Below are positions 27,424 to 35,475 of a stretch of DNA of 64,000 nucleotides, piece after piece (positions within the stretch are counted from its first letter, which is position 1; each line of letters begins with the position of its first letter). The position numbers were made by a program, and so were the translations under genes. Under the pieces are notes generated by a model, which saw only the letters and a list, made by a program, of their open reading frames with translations, ran no database searches and was not told the origin of the DNA. The stretch is from Paenibacillus ehimensis NBRC 15659 (GTDB lineage: Bacteria > Bacillota > Bacilli > Paenibacillales > NBRC-103111), in NCBI RefSeq assembly GCF_004000785.1, contig NZ_BILX01000011.1, positions 62,001 through 126,000 of the forward strand. Direction: 5' to 3'.

Positions 27424-28251
27424 TCACACCTTTATATCCATAATTTTTTGTGCCAAGGCAAAGCAGCCGAACAATATCCCAAGAGCACCGGTCATGATGA
27501 GCAGGCCTCCGCCTTGATACAGCGGTTCCATATAATCCGGCGTCATCCAAGCGAGTGCTGCAATGAGAATGACGGGCGCAACCGTGAGCACTTTGGATTC
27601 GAATTTTTTTTGGGCCAGTGTCACCTGGATGTCCTGCTCGATATCCAATTTTTCTTGAATCATGACAGCCGTTCGCCGAACGACCTGAACCAGACTGCCG
27701 CCCGTCCTCTTGCATATCACGAATACGTCTGCAAACTGGCCGATCTCGTCGACATGAGCCCGACGGCTGAAGTCAAGTAGACATGCCTCCACAGTTTCAC
27801 CGTTTTGCAGCCGCCAGATGATCAGTTCTAGCTCGCACACAATCATCGCACCGGCGTCGGGATACAGCAGCCGCAGGTCGTCAAGCGCCTCTGTAAAAGA
27901 CGATTCGATCGAACGGCCGGCCCCCATGGAAGAGGCCAGTGAAGCAAGCATTTGTTTGAACTGCTGTTTAAGCTGTGCCTTCCTTTTTGCTATGATGGCC
28001 TTCCGCCGCATGACGGGGTAATAAAGCCCTGTTAAGGCAAACAGTCCGGCAATCAAAGGATTTTTGTAAAACACCATAGCTATCCCCGCCATGACGGCTG
28101 CGCCGCAAAAGATAGCGGTGGTCTTTTGTCCCCATGTCAGTTGATATTCGTTATAATCCGGAAGCTTTGCTTTGGAAGCCGCAGGCGCCGGTTTCGTGCC
28201 GAAAGACAACCCCGCAAAGGCGCGCAAACGGCCGAAAGCCGATTTGTTCAT
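27424..28251 (-). CDS. tadB: TadB, type II secretion F-domain membrane protein
   Basis: The 275-residue partner of TadC has two N-terminal membrane helices, a T2SSF cytoplasmic domain with QFKQMLASLASSMGAGRSIESSF and VICKRTGGSLVQVV, and two C-terminal helices. The ATG at 28251 has GGAGG 9 bases ahead; the longer frame to 28308 lies inside tadA. Together with TadC it should transmit the ATPase stroke to pilin polymerisation. Confidence 0.9.
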   Translation of the reverse strand: MNKSAFGRLRAFAGLSFGTKPAPAASKAKLPDYNEYQLTWGQKTTAIFCGAAVMAGIAMVFYKNPLIAGLFALTGLYYPVMRRKAIIAKRKAQLKQQFKQMLASLASSMGAGRSIESSFTEALDDLRLLYPDAGAMIVCELELIIWRLQNGETVEACLLDFSRRAHVDEIGQFADVFVICKRTGGSLVQVVRRTAVMIQEKLDIEQDIQVTLAQKKFESKVLTVAPVILIAALAWMTPDYMEPLYQGGGLLIMTGALGILFGCFALAQKIMDIKV

Positions 28252-28277
28252 GTTTGATATCCTCCCCCTTTCATCCG

Positions 28278-29498
28278 TTAGATCAGGCCTGCCATCTCCA
28301 GCTTCCATGTCCCTGCCAGCTCATTCCCGGTCGGCTCAAGCTGCCCGATGACTTTGCCATCCGACGTTTCGCCCGTTTCCACGAACCGGTATAGCGGATT
28401 GAGCTTCACCTCCCCTTCGTCGACCCCTATTACCTCAGTAATTTCCGTCACCCGTCTGGAACGGTCGCGAAGACGGGTCAAATGGATCATGACATCGATT
28501 GCCGATGCGATTTGCTTGCGCGCAACTTCGACAGGCAGGCTGGCACCGCTTAAGACCATCGTCTCCAAGCGACTCAGCATATCCTGAACCGAATTCGCAT
28601 GCCCCGTCGATAACGATCCCTCATGCCCAGTATTAAGAGCTGCCAGCATATCCAAAGCTTCCGCCCCCCGAACCTCCCCGACAATGATGCGGTTCGGCCG
28701 CATCCGCAGCGACGACCGGATCAAATCGCGAATCGTAATTCCTCCTTTTCCTTCCGTATTGGCATTGCGGGTTTCGAGGCTAACGAGGTTCGGCACGCCG
28801 CGAATTTGCAGCTCGGCCGAATCTTCGATCGTAATGACGCGCTCTTCCGGCGGAATATATTGTCCCAGCGCATTGAGAAATGTCGTTTTCCCCGAGCCCG
28901 TTCCCCCTCCGATAAACAAATTGTATTTCGCCTTGACAAAGCGGATAAGCTGATCCGCCGCTTCACGCGAGAGCGCCTGACGTGCAATCAGATCGTCCAG
29001 CGTCAGCGGGTGTTCCGGAAACTTCCGGATCGTCATCGCCGGACCTTTTAACGCAATCGGCGGAAGGACGACATTGACGCGGGAGCCGTCCGCAAGCCGG
29101 GCGTCGACGATCGGAGTCGACTCGTTAACAATCCGGTTGACCCGTCCGACGACCGCTTGAATCGTATCTTCCAGCTTCTCTCTGCTTTCAAAGCGGATAT
29201 CCGTCTCCAGCACGCGGCCGTCTTTTTCAACGAAAATCTGATCATGGGAATTGATCATTATTTCAGTAATCGTCCGATCGTCGACGAGCGGCTGGAGCAC
29301 GTCCAACCCGCGGAACGAATGAAACACCTCTTGCACCAACGTCTGCTTTTGTCCCGCAGTCAAAAATGATTCCCTGGAGTAAGCAAACACGATTTGCTCA
29401 ATCTGCTCTATGAGCTGCTCGTCCGACAAGGCATTTCCATAATCCAAGCTGTCCTGAACACGCTGTTTGATCAACTGCTTTACGGTGACGTCCCTCAT
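28278..29498 (-). CDS. tadA: TadA/CpaF secretion ATPase
   Basis: The 406-residue ATPase drives Flp pilus assembly. It shows an N-terminal domain with TEIMINSHDQIFVEKDG, Walker A GGTGSGKTT (about 197-205), an Asp box in ITIEDSAEL, Walker B region RIIVGEVRGAEALDML and a His box in LSTGHANS. The start overlaps the tadZ stop as ATGA, which indicates translational coupling. It is full length for CpaF proteins. Confidence 0.95.
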   Translation of the reverse strand: MRDVTVKQLIKQRVQDSLDYGNALSDEQLIEQIEQIVFAYSRESFLTAGQKQTLVQEVFHSFRGLDVLQPLVDDRTITEIMINSHDQIFVEKDGRVLETDIRFESREKLEDTIQAVVGRVNRIVNESTPIVDARLADGSRVNVVLPPIALKGPAMTIRKFPEHPLTLDDLIARQALSREAADQLIRFVKAKYNLFIGGGTGSGKTTFLNALGQYIPPEERVITIEDSAELQIRGVPNLVSLETRNANTEGKGGITIRDLIRSSLRMRPNRIIVGEVRGAEALDMLAALNTGHEGSLSTGHANSVQDMLSRLETMVLSGASLPVEVARKQIASAIDVMIHLTRLRDRSRRVTEITEVIGVDEGEVKLNPLYRFVETGETSDGKVIGQLEPTGNELAGTWKLEMAGLI

Positions 29499-30607
29499 CT
29501 GTACCGCGAACCCTCCCCGCCGGCTCTAACCAAGCCGGAAGCAGCCAAGGCAAAGGCCGGCGACATCATATCCTCCACCCGCCCAACGCCTTTCCATTCG
29601 GGGACGAAAGGCAGTTCGCTGCTTTGTGCAAACCCATACGCTTCGAAGCGGTTCGCCGTCTGTCCGGCTTTTTTGTTATGTACGAAACGTACCCGATGCA
29701 GCCAGTCTGACGCTCGCTCCCTGGCAGTCCAGCTTCGGAGCAGTTCGGCGTTTTTGCTCAAATGTACGCAGTCGTCCAACAGCAGCCATAGAACAAGATC
29801 GGCCTCTTGAAGCGCCTCCCTTGTCGCCACATGCGGCGCCGAATCCAAATCGATTACGATACGGTCGTACATCCTCGTACCTTCAATCCCTTGCAAAATG
29901 TGCTTCAGATCGGACGCTTCCATCTCCGCCAGTTCTTTCAGATGCATCGACGGAGGAACATAGTCGAACTTGAAGTCGGGATGTTTCCTTTTGAGCCCTT
30001 CCAGCTTGGAAGAAATAAGCGTTGGGGTTGTCTTGGCATAGTATAAAAGCTGGGAAAACGATTCCGTTTCCTCAGCTCCTGCCTGGGCATACCAGGCCCT
30101 GGAAGGGAGGAGCTCAAGTCCCAAACAGAAGACGCGCTCTCCTTGCTGGGCGAGCTGGTACGCCAAATGAACGGCCGTTACCGTTTTTCCAGCCCCGCCG
30201 ACAGCCGAATAAACGGCTACCGTTCTCGCTCCCCGGTTCCCCCGCAGCGGTTCTCCTGCACAAAATTCGTTGTAATGCGCGGTAATCGCCGATAACAGCC
30301 TATCCAACGGCTGGTACTTGAACATAACCGGATATTCGAGCAGCCCGCCCTCTCTTGCCGAATCGCTGATCATGACTGTACACCCCGGTTTAAGCCCGAA
30401 TACGGCTTCAGGCAGCGGCATAAGCGATTCGTGCACCATCATGATCAGCGGTTCTTTGGTTTGTTCTACAAAGCGGACCCCATCGTCCATCGACGTAAAT
30501 ACACGTATACTAAACCGTTCCGCATATTCGGACGAGCGGACATAGGCGGAGAGCATCTCGCCAAAATAAGCATCCGCGTCCAACAGCACCAGCATAATTT
30601 GAGCCAC
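29495..30607 (-). CDS. TadZ/CpaE-like ATPase
   Basis: The 370-residue protein has an N-terminal atypical receiver-like domain (about 1-115, without clear phospho-acceptor site) and a MinD/ParA-like ATPase with deviant Walker A SAVGGAGKTVTAVH (about 134-147) and RIVIDLDSAP. CpaE/TadZ proteins place the Tad machine at a cell pole or site. The start is a GTG with AGGGGGAG ahead. It is the first gene of the locus; no CpaB/RcpC or secretin gene precedes it. Confidence 0.88.
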   Translation of the reverse strand: MAQIMLVLLDADAYFGEMLSAYVRSSEYAERFSIRVFTSMDDGVRFVEQTKEPLIMMVHESLMPLPEAVFGLKPGCTVMISDSAREGGLLEYPVMFKYQPLDRLLSAITAHYNEFCAGEPLRGNRGARTVAVYSAVGGAGKTVTAVHLAYQLAQQGERVFCLGLELLPSRAWYAQAGAEETESFSQLLYYAKTTPTLISSKLEGLKRKHPDFKFDYVPPSMHLKELAEMEASDLKHILQGIEGTRMYDRIVIDLDSAPHVATREALQEADLVLWLLLDDCVHLSKNAELLRSWTARERASDWLHRVRFVHNKKAGQTANRFEAYGFAQSSELPFVPEWKGVGRVEDMMSPAFALAASGLVRAGGEGSRYR

Positions 30608-30728
30608 CGGCGCTCCCCCTTCCTTCGCATCTGTGCATCAAGCTTATTGCCGCGGTATTTCCATTTACTTCGATACTTCTTCCCTGCGATTCATAGATCA
30701 CATGCTTCCAATTCCCCCTTAGAAACAC

Positions 30729-30777
30729 AAAAAAAGCACACACTGACAGGAAATCCATTCCTTGGTCAGCGGTGCTT
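30729..30777 (-). terminator. terminator of the repair gene train
   Basis: On the minus strand an AAGCACCGCTGAC arm pairs, with a small bulge, to GTCAGTGTGTGCTT and is followed by T7. It separates the methyltransferase gene from the Tad locus. The interval 30608-30728 holds no clear sigma-A promoter for tadZ. Confidence 0.75.
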
Positions 30778-30906
30778 CCGCTTTTGTAAATATGCAATTA
30801 ACCGTATTATAGCATAAAAAATGGGAAGCGCAAGAGTCCCGGGCAAAAATTACGTTTCCGTTTTGACTGCCCCCTATCTATGCGTCTTGCCCCGTTGTAG
30901 CGCCGA

Positions 30907-31539
30907 CTAACGAAAGCCGGGCTTGGTTGCTGCCAGCACCCAGACCACCTTCGGTTTGTCATAGCGATCCATCGTTTGCTCCTGTAAAAACGAGACTTGC
31001 CATTCCTGAAACAACTGTTCCAACTGCGGACGGTCGAAAAAACGCTTGTGCTTCCCGTCCAGCTCATAATAATTCGCCTCGACCAGCCTTCCTTGTCCGG
31101 CGCCATATTCGAAGTCCCTCGTCGAATTGACCCGGCACCAGAGCTGCCCGCCCGGCTCAAGCACCCGGGAAATTTCCGCGACAATTTTCCCGGTATCGCT
31201 CCAAGAGAAATAATGGAGGCTTAAATCCGAGACCACCGCCCGAGCCGAACCGTCCCGAAACGGCAGCGGCCGCAGCAGATCAAGCCGCTCCGTCTTGGCC
31301 TGCGGCACGAGCTTTTGCACCAGCATAAGCGCTTCGGCCGAACGGTCGCAAGCAATGACGGAGTAACCTTTTTCCGTTAAATACATCGTATCGTTCCCCG
31401 CGCCGCAGCCAAGATCCAAAATGGGGCCCGCCTCGGACGGATCAAGACGTCCTATGAACGGTTCCAGCCACCTATCGTATTTAACCTGCTCCGGCCTCAG
31501 CTTGGAAAACAAGTCGTTCCAATAAATCGCATCCGACAT
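30907..31539 (-). CDS. class I SAM-dependent methyltransferase
   Basis: The 210-residue methyltransferase has motif I ILDLGCGAGNDTMYL (about residues 40-54), motif II VIACDRS, and AVVSDLSLHYFSW and VLEPGGQLW further on. The fold is the Methyltransf_11/25 type; the substrate is unknown. The ATG at 31539 follows GAGAGGAG. It is the last member of the long minus-strand gene train that begins at mrfA, 40 bases after the RlmM-like gene. Confidence 0.88.
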   Translation of the reverse strand: MSDAIYWNDLFSKLRPEQVKYDRWLEPFIGRLDPSEAGPILDLGCGAGNDTMYLTEKGYSVIACDRSAEALMLVQKLVPQAKTERLDLLRPLPFRDGSARAVVSDLSLHYFSWSDTGKIVAEISRVLEPGGQLWCRVNSTRDFEYGAGQGRLVEANYYELDGKHKRFFDRPQLEQLFQEWQVSFLQEQTMDRYDKPKVVWVLAATKPGFR

Positions 31540-31578
31540 TCGCAGACTCCTCTCGGCACGCATTGTCAGAAAAACCGG

Positions 31579-32619
31579 TCACCCTTGTTTCATTAAAAAC
31601 AGCGTAAGCTCCTCGCGGTTGTGAAAAAGCTGCTTCGCTTGCTGCAGCTCCAGCTCCGGTGCCAGATCGCTCACCACTTCGCGAATCGTTTGAAACGCCT
31701 TCTTATGCATCAGCTTCACCGTGATGATAGCCGTTCCACCCGGTTGCAGGGCACCCAACAGTCCCCGGACAAGCTTGGCCATTTGACGGTGACTCCAGCT
31801 CATGTCGCATACGAGCAGATCGAATGCGTTCGCCGCAAACGAAACCTCATCCGCCTTTTTCTGAAAATACGTAAGCTGCGGATGACGCAGCAAAGTCGCA
31901 TCCAGCTTGGCCGGATCGACCGCGGTTACCCGAAGTCCGCGCTCCAGCAGCAGCGACGTCCACCCGCCCGGCGCCGCCCCGATATCGAGTGCCGCCCGGT
32001 ACTGCGACAAATCCAAGCCGAAGGTGTGCTCCGCCTCCAACAGCTTGAACTTGGCTCGGGATACCTGTCCCTCCTCCTTGCGGAAGCGGATGGCGCCGCC
32101 GGACCAGTCGGACAAATTGTCCTGCGGCCGGGACAACCCGAAATATAGCTTAGCCTCCGTAAAATACAGCGAAAGGATCAGGTCCGCCTCGCGCGATACC
32201 GGATTCGCCTCGTATACCGTTGCCAGCATCTCGTCAATGGAAGAGCGCACCGACGGCAGAGATAGGTTCGCTAAAGCTTCCCCTTCTGCTTTTCTGGCTT
32301 GTACCGCTATGTCCATCTGCTTCAGCGACGTTCCCGCCGGGGCAAGCATCTCACGAATATGGTGAATCGTCTGATCAAAAGTACCGTCCCACGATTGCTC
32401 CGCGTCGACCGGCTGCATGTGCCGCAGAAACACGGGCTCCTGCGCCAAAATGCGGTCAATCGTATCGCCGCGCTCAAATTGGGATGTAAATGCGAACACT
32501 TCGCCCGGAGCCAGCCATTCGAATTTAACCGACGGCCCTAGCAGACGCCGAAGCTCTTCTTGCGCCTGCTGGGCGAATCCCCGGTTGGACGTGCCGATAA
32601 ATGTCGAGTCGTTCATCAT
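31579..32619 (-). CDS. RlmM/FtsJ-like rRNA 2'-O-methyltransferase
   Basis: The 346-residue protein combines an N-terminal THUMP-like region with a C-terminal FtsJ/RrmJ fold. Motif I reads ALDIGAAPGGWTSLL (about 210-224), and the K-D-K-E tetrad is visible in SRAKFKLLEA, VCDMSWSH, ITVKLM and NREELTLF. RlmM methylates a cytidine 2'-OH in 23S rRNA; the same target here is likely but not proven. Its start overlaps the ABC ATPase stop as ATGA. Confidence 0.85.
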   Translation of the reverse strand: MMNDSTFIGTSNRGFAQQAQEELRRLLGPSVKFEWLAPGEVFAFTSQFERGDTIDRILAQEPVFLRHMQPVDAEQSWDGTFDQTIHHIREMLAPAGTSLKQMDIAVQARKAEGEALANLSLPSVRSSIDEMLATVYEANPVSREADLILSLYFTEAKLYFGLSRPQDNLSDWSGGAIRFRKEEGQVSRAKFKLLEAEHTFGLDLSQYRAALDIGAAPGGWTSLLLERGLRVTAVDPAKLDATLLRHPQLTYFQKKADEVSFAANAFDLLVCDMSWSHRQMAKLVRGLLGALQPGGTAIITVKLMHKKAFQTIREVVSDLAPELELQQAKQLFHNREELTLFLMKQG

Positions 32620-33389
32620 AGCACCTTAATCCAAGGCCGCTCTCCGGACCATTCGATCCGGATCGGCACTTGATACGCCTTTGCCAAATTTTCCTCGGTC
32701 AACACTTCCCGCTTCGCGCCGGAAGCAATAATGCGTCCCTGCTCGATCAGCACAACGTGCGTGAAAAGCGGTACGATCTCTTCGATGTGATGCGTAACAT
32801 AAACGACAGTCATTTGCTGGCCGCCGAGCACGTTGACATTTTCAAGCAGCCGTTCACGTTCGTACAGGTCGAGGCCAGAACAAGGCTCGTCCATAATGAG
32901 AATGGACGGATCGGTCATTAAAGCGCGAGCCAGCATCACTTTTTTCCGCTCGCCTTGCGATAGCGTACCAAGCGGCTGATTGGCCAGATGGGCAAGCTTC
33001 ACCCTGTCCAGCATGGCAATCGCCTTTTCGCGGGCCGCCTGCGGAATTTCTTCATAGAAACGCAAGTAACCGAATTCGCCGGTGGCAATCACTTCCCACA
33101 CCGGGTCCCCGGCATTTAATTTCTCATAGAGCGATTGGCTGATGTAACCGATCTGCTTGCGTACTTCGCGGACGTCGCATTGCCCGTATGTATTTCCAAG
33201 CACCTGCACTCTGCCCCGGGTAGGGAACTCGTAGCCGTTCATCAGCTCCAGAACCGTCGTTTTTCCCGAGCCGTTCCGGCCGAGCACGACCCAATGCTCC
33301 CCTTGACGAATATCGATATTGACCCCGGACAAAATATGCCGGTCTTCGCGGATAAAATGAATATCTTGCAAGGATAAGACCATCGTCAT
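32616..33389 (-). CDS. ABC ATPase, YlmA-like
   Basis: This is a single-domain ABC ATPase of 257 residues: Walker A GRNGSGKTT (about 37-45), signature LSQGERKKV (LSQGE), Walker B ILIMDEPCSG and H-loop YVTHHIEE. No membrane partner is encoded next to it, so a repair or translation role is as plausible as transport. The ATG at 33389 or the one two codons later is the start; the longer open frame to 33752 is a shadow of the cREC and nfo genes. It follows the cREC gene by 14 bases. Confidence 0.88.
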   Translation of the reverse strand: MTMVLSLQDIHFIREDRHILSGVNIDIRQGEHWVVLGRNGSGKTTVLELMNGYEFPTRGRVQVLGNTYGQCDVREVRKQIGYISQSLYEKLNAGDPVWEVIATGEFGYLRFYEEIPQAAREKAIAMLDRVKLAHLANQPLGTLSQGERKKVMLARALMTDPSILIMDEPCSGLDLYERERLLENVNVLGGQQMTVVYVTHHIEEIVPLFTHVVLIEQGRIIASGAKREVLTEENLAKAYQVPIRIEWSGERPWIKVL

Positions 33390-33403
33390 GTTTAATTCAC
33401 AAC

Positions 33404-33745
33404 CTATTCTTGTACAGTTTCGGAAATTTCCGCAAGCAGCCCGGGAGGCATCGGACCGTTCGTCAGCCGGACGTGTTCCGGCTTGCTCGCATACAGCATT
33501 TGAAACATTTGCTGACGGCCCGCCTCGCTCGACGTATGTAAATAAATGCGCTGCGGAAATAAACCGGCGCTTGCCATCGTCCGGACCAAGTCCATCCCGT
33601 TGGGCTGTCCCCAGCCCAAGTCGTAGTCGAGCGAAAGCACGTCCACCTCGCATTCCTGCAGCAGCAGCAAGCATTCGTCCACGGTACGGGCAGGTACGAA
33701 GCCTTTCGGACAAGCGCGATAATCGTCCAAATAAACGTGGATCAC
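33404..33745 (-). CDS. cyclic-phosphate-processing receiver (cREC) domain protein
   Basis: The 113-residue protein matches the cREC_REC pattern: HVYLDDYRACPKGFVPARTVDEC at the N-terminus (given in part), VLSLDYDLGWG, GMDLVRTM, and RIYLHTSSEAGRQQM followed by NGPMPPG. These atypical receiver domains were predicted from sequence to process cyclic phosphates of nucleotides, in conflict or RNA/DNA-repair settings; biochemistry is scarce. The start is a GTG that overlaps the nfo stop as GTGA, so it is firmly part of the repair gene train. Confidence 0.75.
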   Translation of the reverse strand: MIHVYLDDYRACPKGFVPARTVDECLLLLQECEVDVLSLDYDLGWGQPNGMDLVRTMASAGLFPQRIYLHTSSEAGRQQMFQMLYASKPEHVRLTNGPMPPGLLAEISETVQE

Positions 33746-34590
33746 CCTTCACTCAGCTCCTTGACATATCGAATCTCCGAAGCGTGCGTGCTCCCCCGCA
33801 GGACAGGCGTTTCAAGCACCGCCGGAAGGTCGGGCATCGACTTGAGCACAGTCGAACGCAGCAGCGAAGCGAATCCGGTTTCTCCGATTTCGCCCCGGCC
33901 GATCATGGCATGCCGGTCTTTATGCGCGCCCCGCGGATACACGGAATCGTTCAGATGAATGGCCCGGAGGTGCCGCAAGTAACCCGTCGCTACCGCATGC
34001 CGCTCCAGCTCCGGCCATCCGTCCCGAGAGGAGGGCCATAAGCCCGAGGCAAAAGCATGGCAGGTGTCGAGGCAAAAGCCCACAAGCCCCGGATAAGCGC
34101 AAAGATTCCGCACCTGCACGAGCTCTTCAAGCGTCGTCCCCATGGAGGTCCCTTCGCCCGCCTGGTTCTCAATCAGCAGCAGCGAACGGCCCGTATAGCC
34201 AGCAAGCGCTTCATTGATACATTGTATAATATTTTTATAGCCTTGTAACGGGTCTTCCCCTTTATATTTGCCAAAATGGACCACGACGCCGACCGAGCCG
34301 CACGCGTCCGCAATTTCAAGATCGTTGCGAAGCGAGGCGATCGTCGCCTGCCGAAGCTCGCCCGGGCCTACGGCAAGATTCGTCGGATAAGGAGTGTGAG
34401 CAATGCTGAGCAGGCCGCGCTCGCGGCAAAATCGGGCGCACTGCTCGGCGTCCTGGCGGTTGAACGACTTTACGGTCAGGCTTCGCGGATTTTTGGGAAA
34501 ATATTGGAACGACTGGGCTCCAAGCTTTACCGCCGTCTTCGCCGCTTCCGCATAACCGCCCCGAATACTGATATGACAGCCGAAACGCAT
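33742..34590 (-). CDS. nfo: deoxyribonuclease IV (AP endonuclease)
   Basis: The 282-residue TIM-barrel endonuclease cuts at abasic sites. Metal ligands appear in RFGCHISIRGGY (His), GVVVHFGKYKG (His), LLLIENQAG (Glu), GFCLDTCHAF (Asp, His), RAIHLNDS (His, Asp) and DRHAMIGRGEIG (His); the last Glu is in AVLETPVL. The ATG at 34590 has GAGGGGG ahead; the frame to 34749 is non-coding extension inside fpg. It follows the Fpg/Nei gene by 14 bases, an apt base-excision pair. Confidence 0.93.
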   Translation of the reverse strand: MRFGCHISIRGGYAEAAKTAVKLGAQSFQYFPKNPRSLTVKSFNRQDAEQCARFCRERGLLSIAHTPYPTNLAVGPGELRQATIASLRNDLEIADACGSVGVVVHFGKYKGEDPLQGYKNIIQCINEALAGYTGRSLLLIENQAGEGTSMGTTLEELVQVRNLCAYPGLVGFCLDTCHAFASGLWPSSRDGWPELERHAVATGYLRHLRAIHLNDSVYPRGAHKDRHAMIGRGEIGETGFASLLRSTVLKSMPDLPAVLETPVLRGSTHASEIRYVKELSEG

Positions 34591-34603
34591 GGTCAACGCC
34601 CCC

Positions 34604-35413
34604 TCACCTCTGACAGACAAGACAGCAGAACGATTTTTTGGACGAGACGTCGCGTCTGGCAATCGGGTTGCCGCAGCGCAAGCACGGTTCTCCTTCGCGG
34701 CCGTAAACCCGGCAGCGGCTGTCGAAGCCGCCCGTAAGCAAGTCGCCAACGAATAGCGGCATTTCCATGTACCCGCCGCCCTGAGTCGCTTCCGTCAGCA
34801 CTTCGCGCATCGAGCGATATAAGCGGTGAAGCTCTTCGTCGGACAGCGCGTTGGGACGCCGGGAGGGCAGGAGACCCGCTTGATAGCAGATTTCATCGCT
34901 ATAGCAGTTGCCAATGCCCGCAAAGACGCTTTGATCGACAAGGTTGCTTTTGAGCGTACCAGCTTTTATGCGCAGACGCTTGGCGAAGCGGTCAGGCGTC
35001 AGCTCCGGATCGAACGGCTCGGGACCGAACTTATTCATCAGCTCATCGACTTCCAACGGATTATGAAGATGCAAATAACCGAGCCGCAGCCCGATAAAAA
35101 ACAAGTGATAATCTCCGAAGCCGAGCCGCACTTGAACGGACCGGTCGGGCTTTTCCTCTCCCTTGCCGTAGAACATCATGCCTCCAAGCATTAAATGAAG
35201 CACCAGAACGTTGCCTGACGTTAGACGAAACAGCAGATGCTTCGCTCTCCTGTCAATGCTGGAAACAGACTGACCGATAAGCTCCTGTGCCCATCGCTCG
35301 GGCGTCACGTTAATCGATTTTTCTCGTGCGACCTCGGTATCCGTCACGGTCCGGCCTATAATTCGCTCGCTAAGCAGCCTACGGTAATTTTCCATTTCGG
35401 GTAGTTCAGGCAT
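34604..35413 (-). CDS. Fpg/Nei-family DNA glycosylase
   Basis: The protein removes oxidised bases and nicks the DNA. After Met removal the catalytic Pro is in PELPEME, with the catalytic Glu next to it, so translation must begin at the second ATG (35413); AGGAGC lies 8 bases ahead. The H2TH region is NLVDQSVFAGIGNCYSDEI (Asn/Gly), and the C-terminal zinc finger shows CLRC and CCLVC pairs. The 269 residues fit the family. Whether it prefers 8-oxoguanine (MutM) or pyrimidines (Nei) cannot be decided here. Confidence 0.92.
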   Translation of the reverse strand: MPELPEMENYRRLLSERIIGRTVTDTEVAREKSINVTPERWAQELIGQSVSSIDRRAKHLLFRLTSGNVLVLHLMLGGMMFYGKGEEKPDRSVQVRLGFGDYHLFFIGLRLGYLHLHNPLEVDELMNKFGPEPFDPELTPDRFAKRLRIKAGTLKSNLVDQSVFAGIGNCYSDEICYQAGLLPSRRPNALSDEELHRLYRSMREVLTEATQGGGYMEMPLFVGDLLTGGFDSRCRVYGREGEPCLRCGNPIARRDVSSKKSFCCLVCQR

Positions 35414-35475
35414 CGTCATTGCTCCTTTCGGATCATGATCTTACCATGTATTTCCACCCAGAAGCGAAAATATAC

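Noticed and set aside
32616-33752. Long form of the ABC ATPase starting at 33752
   Set aside because: The first 121 codons are antiframe to the cREC and nfo genes; the ABC domain starts at MTMVLSL (33389).
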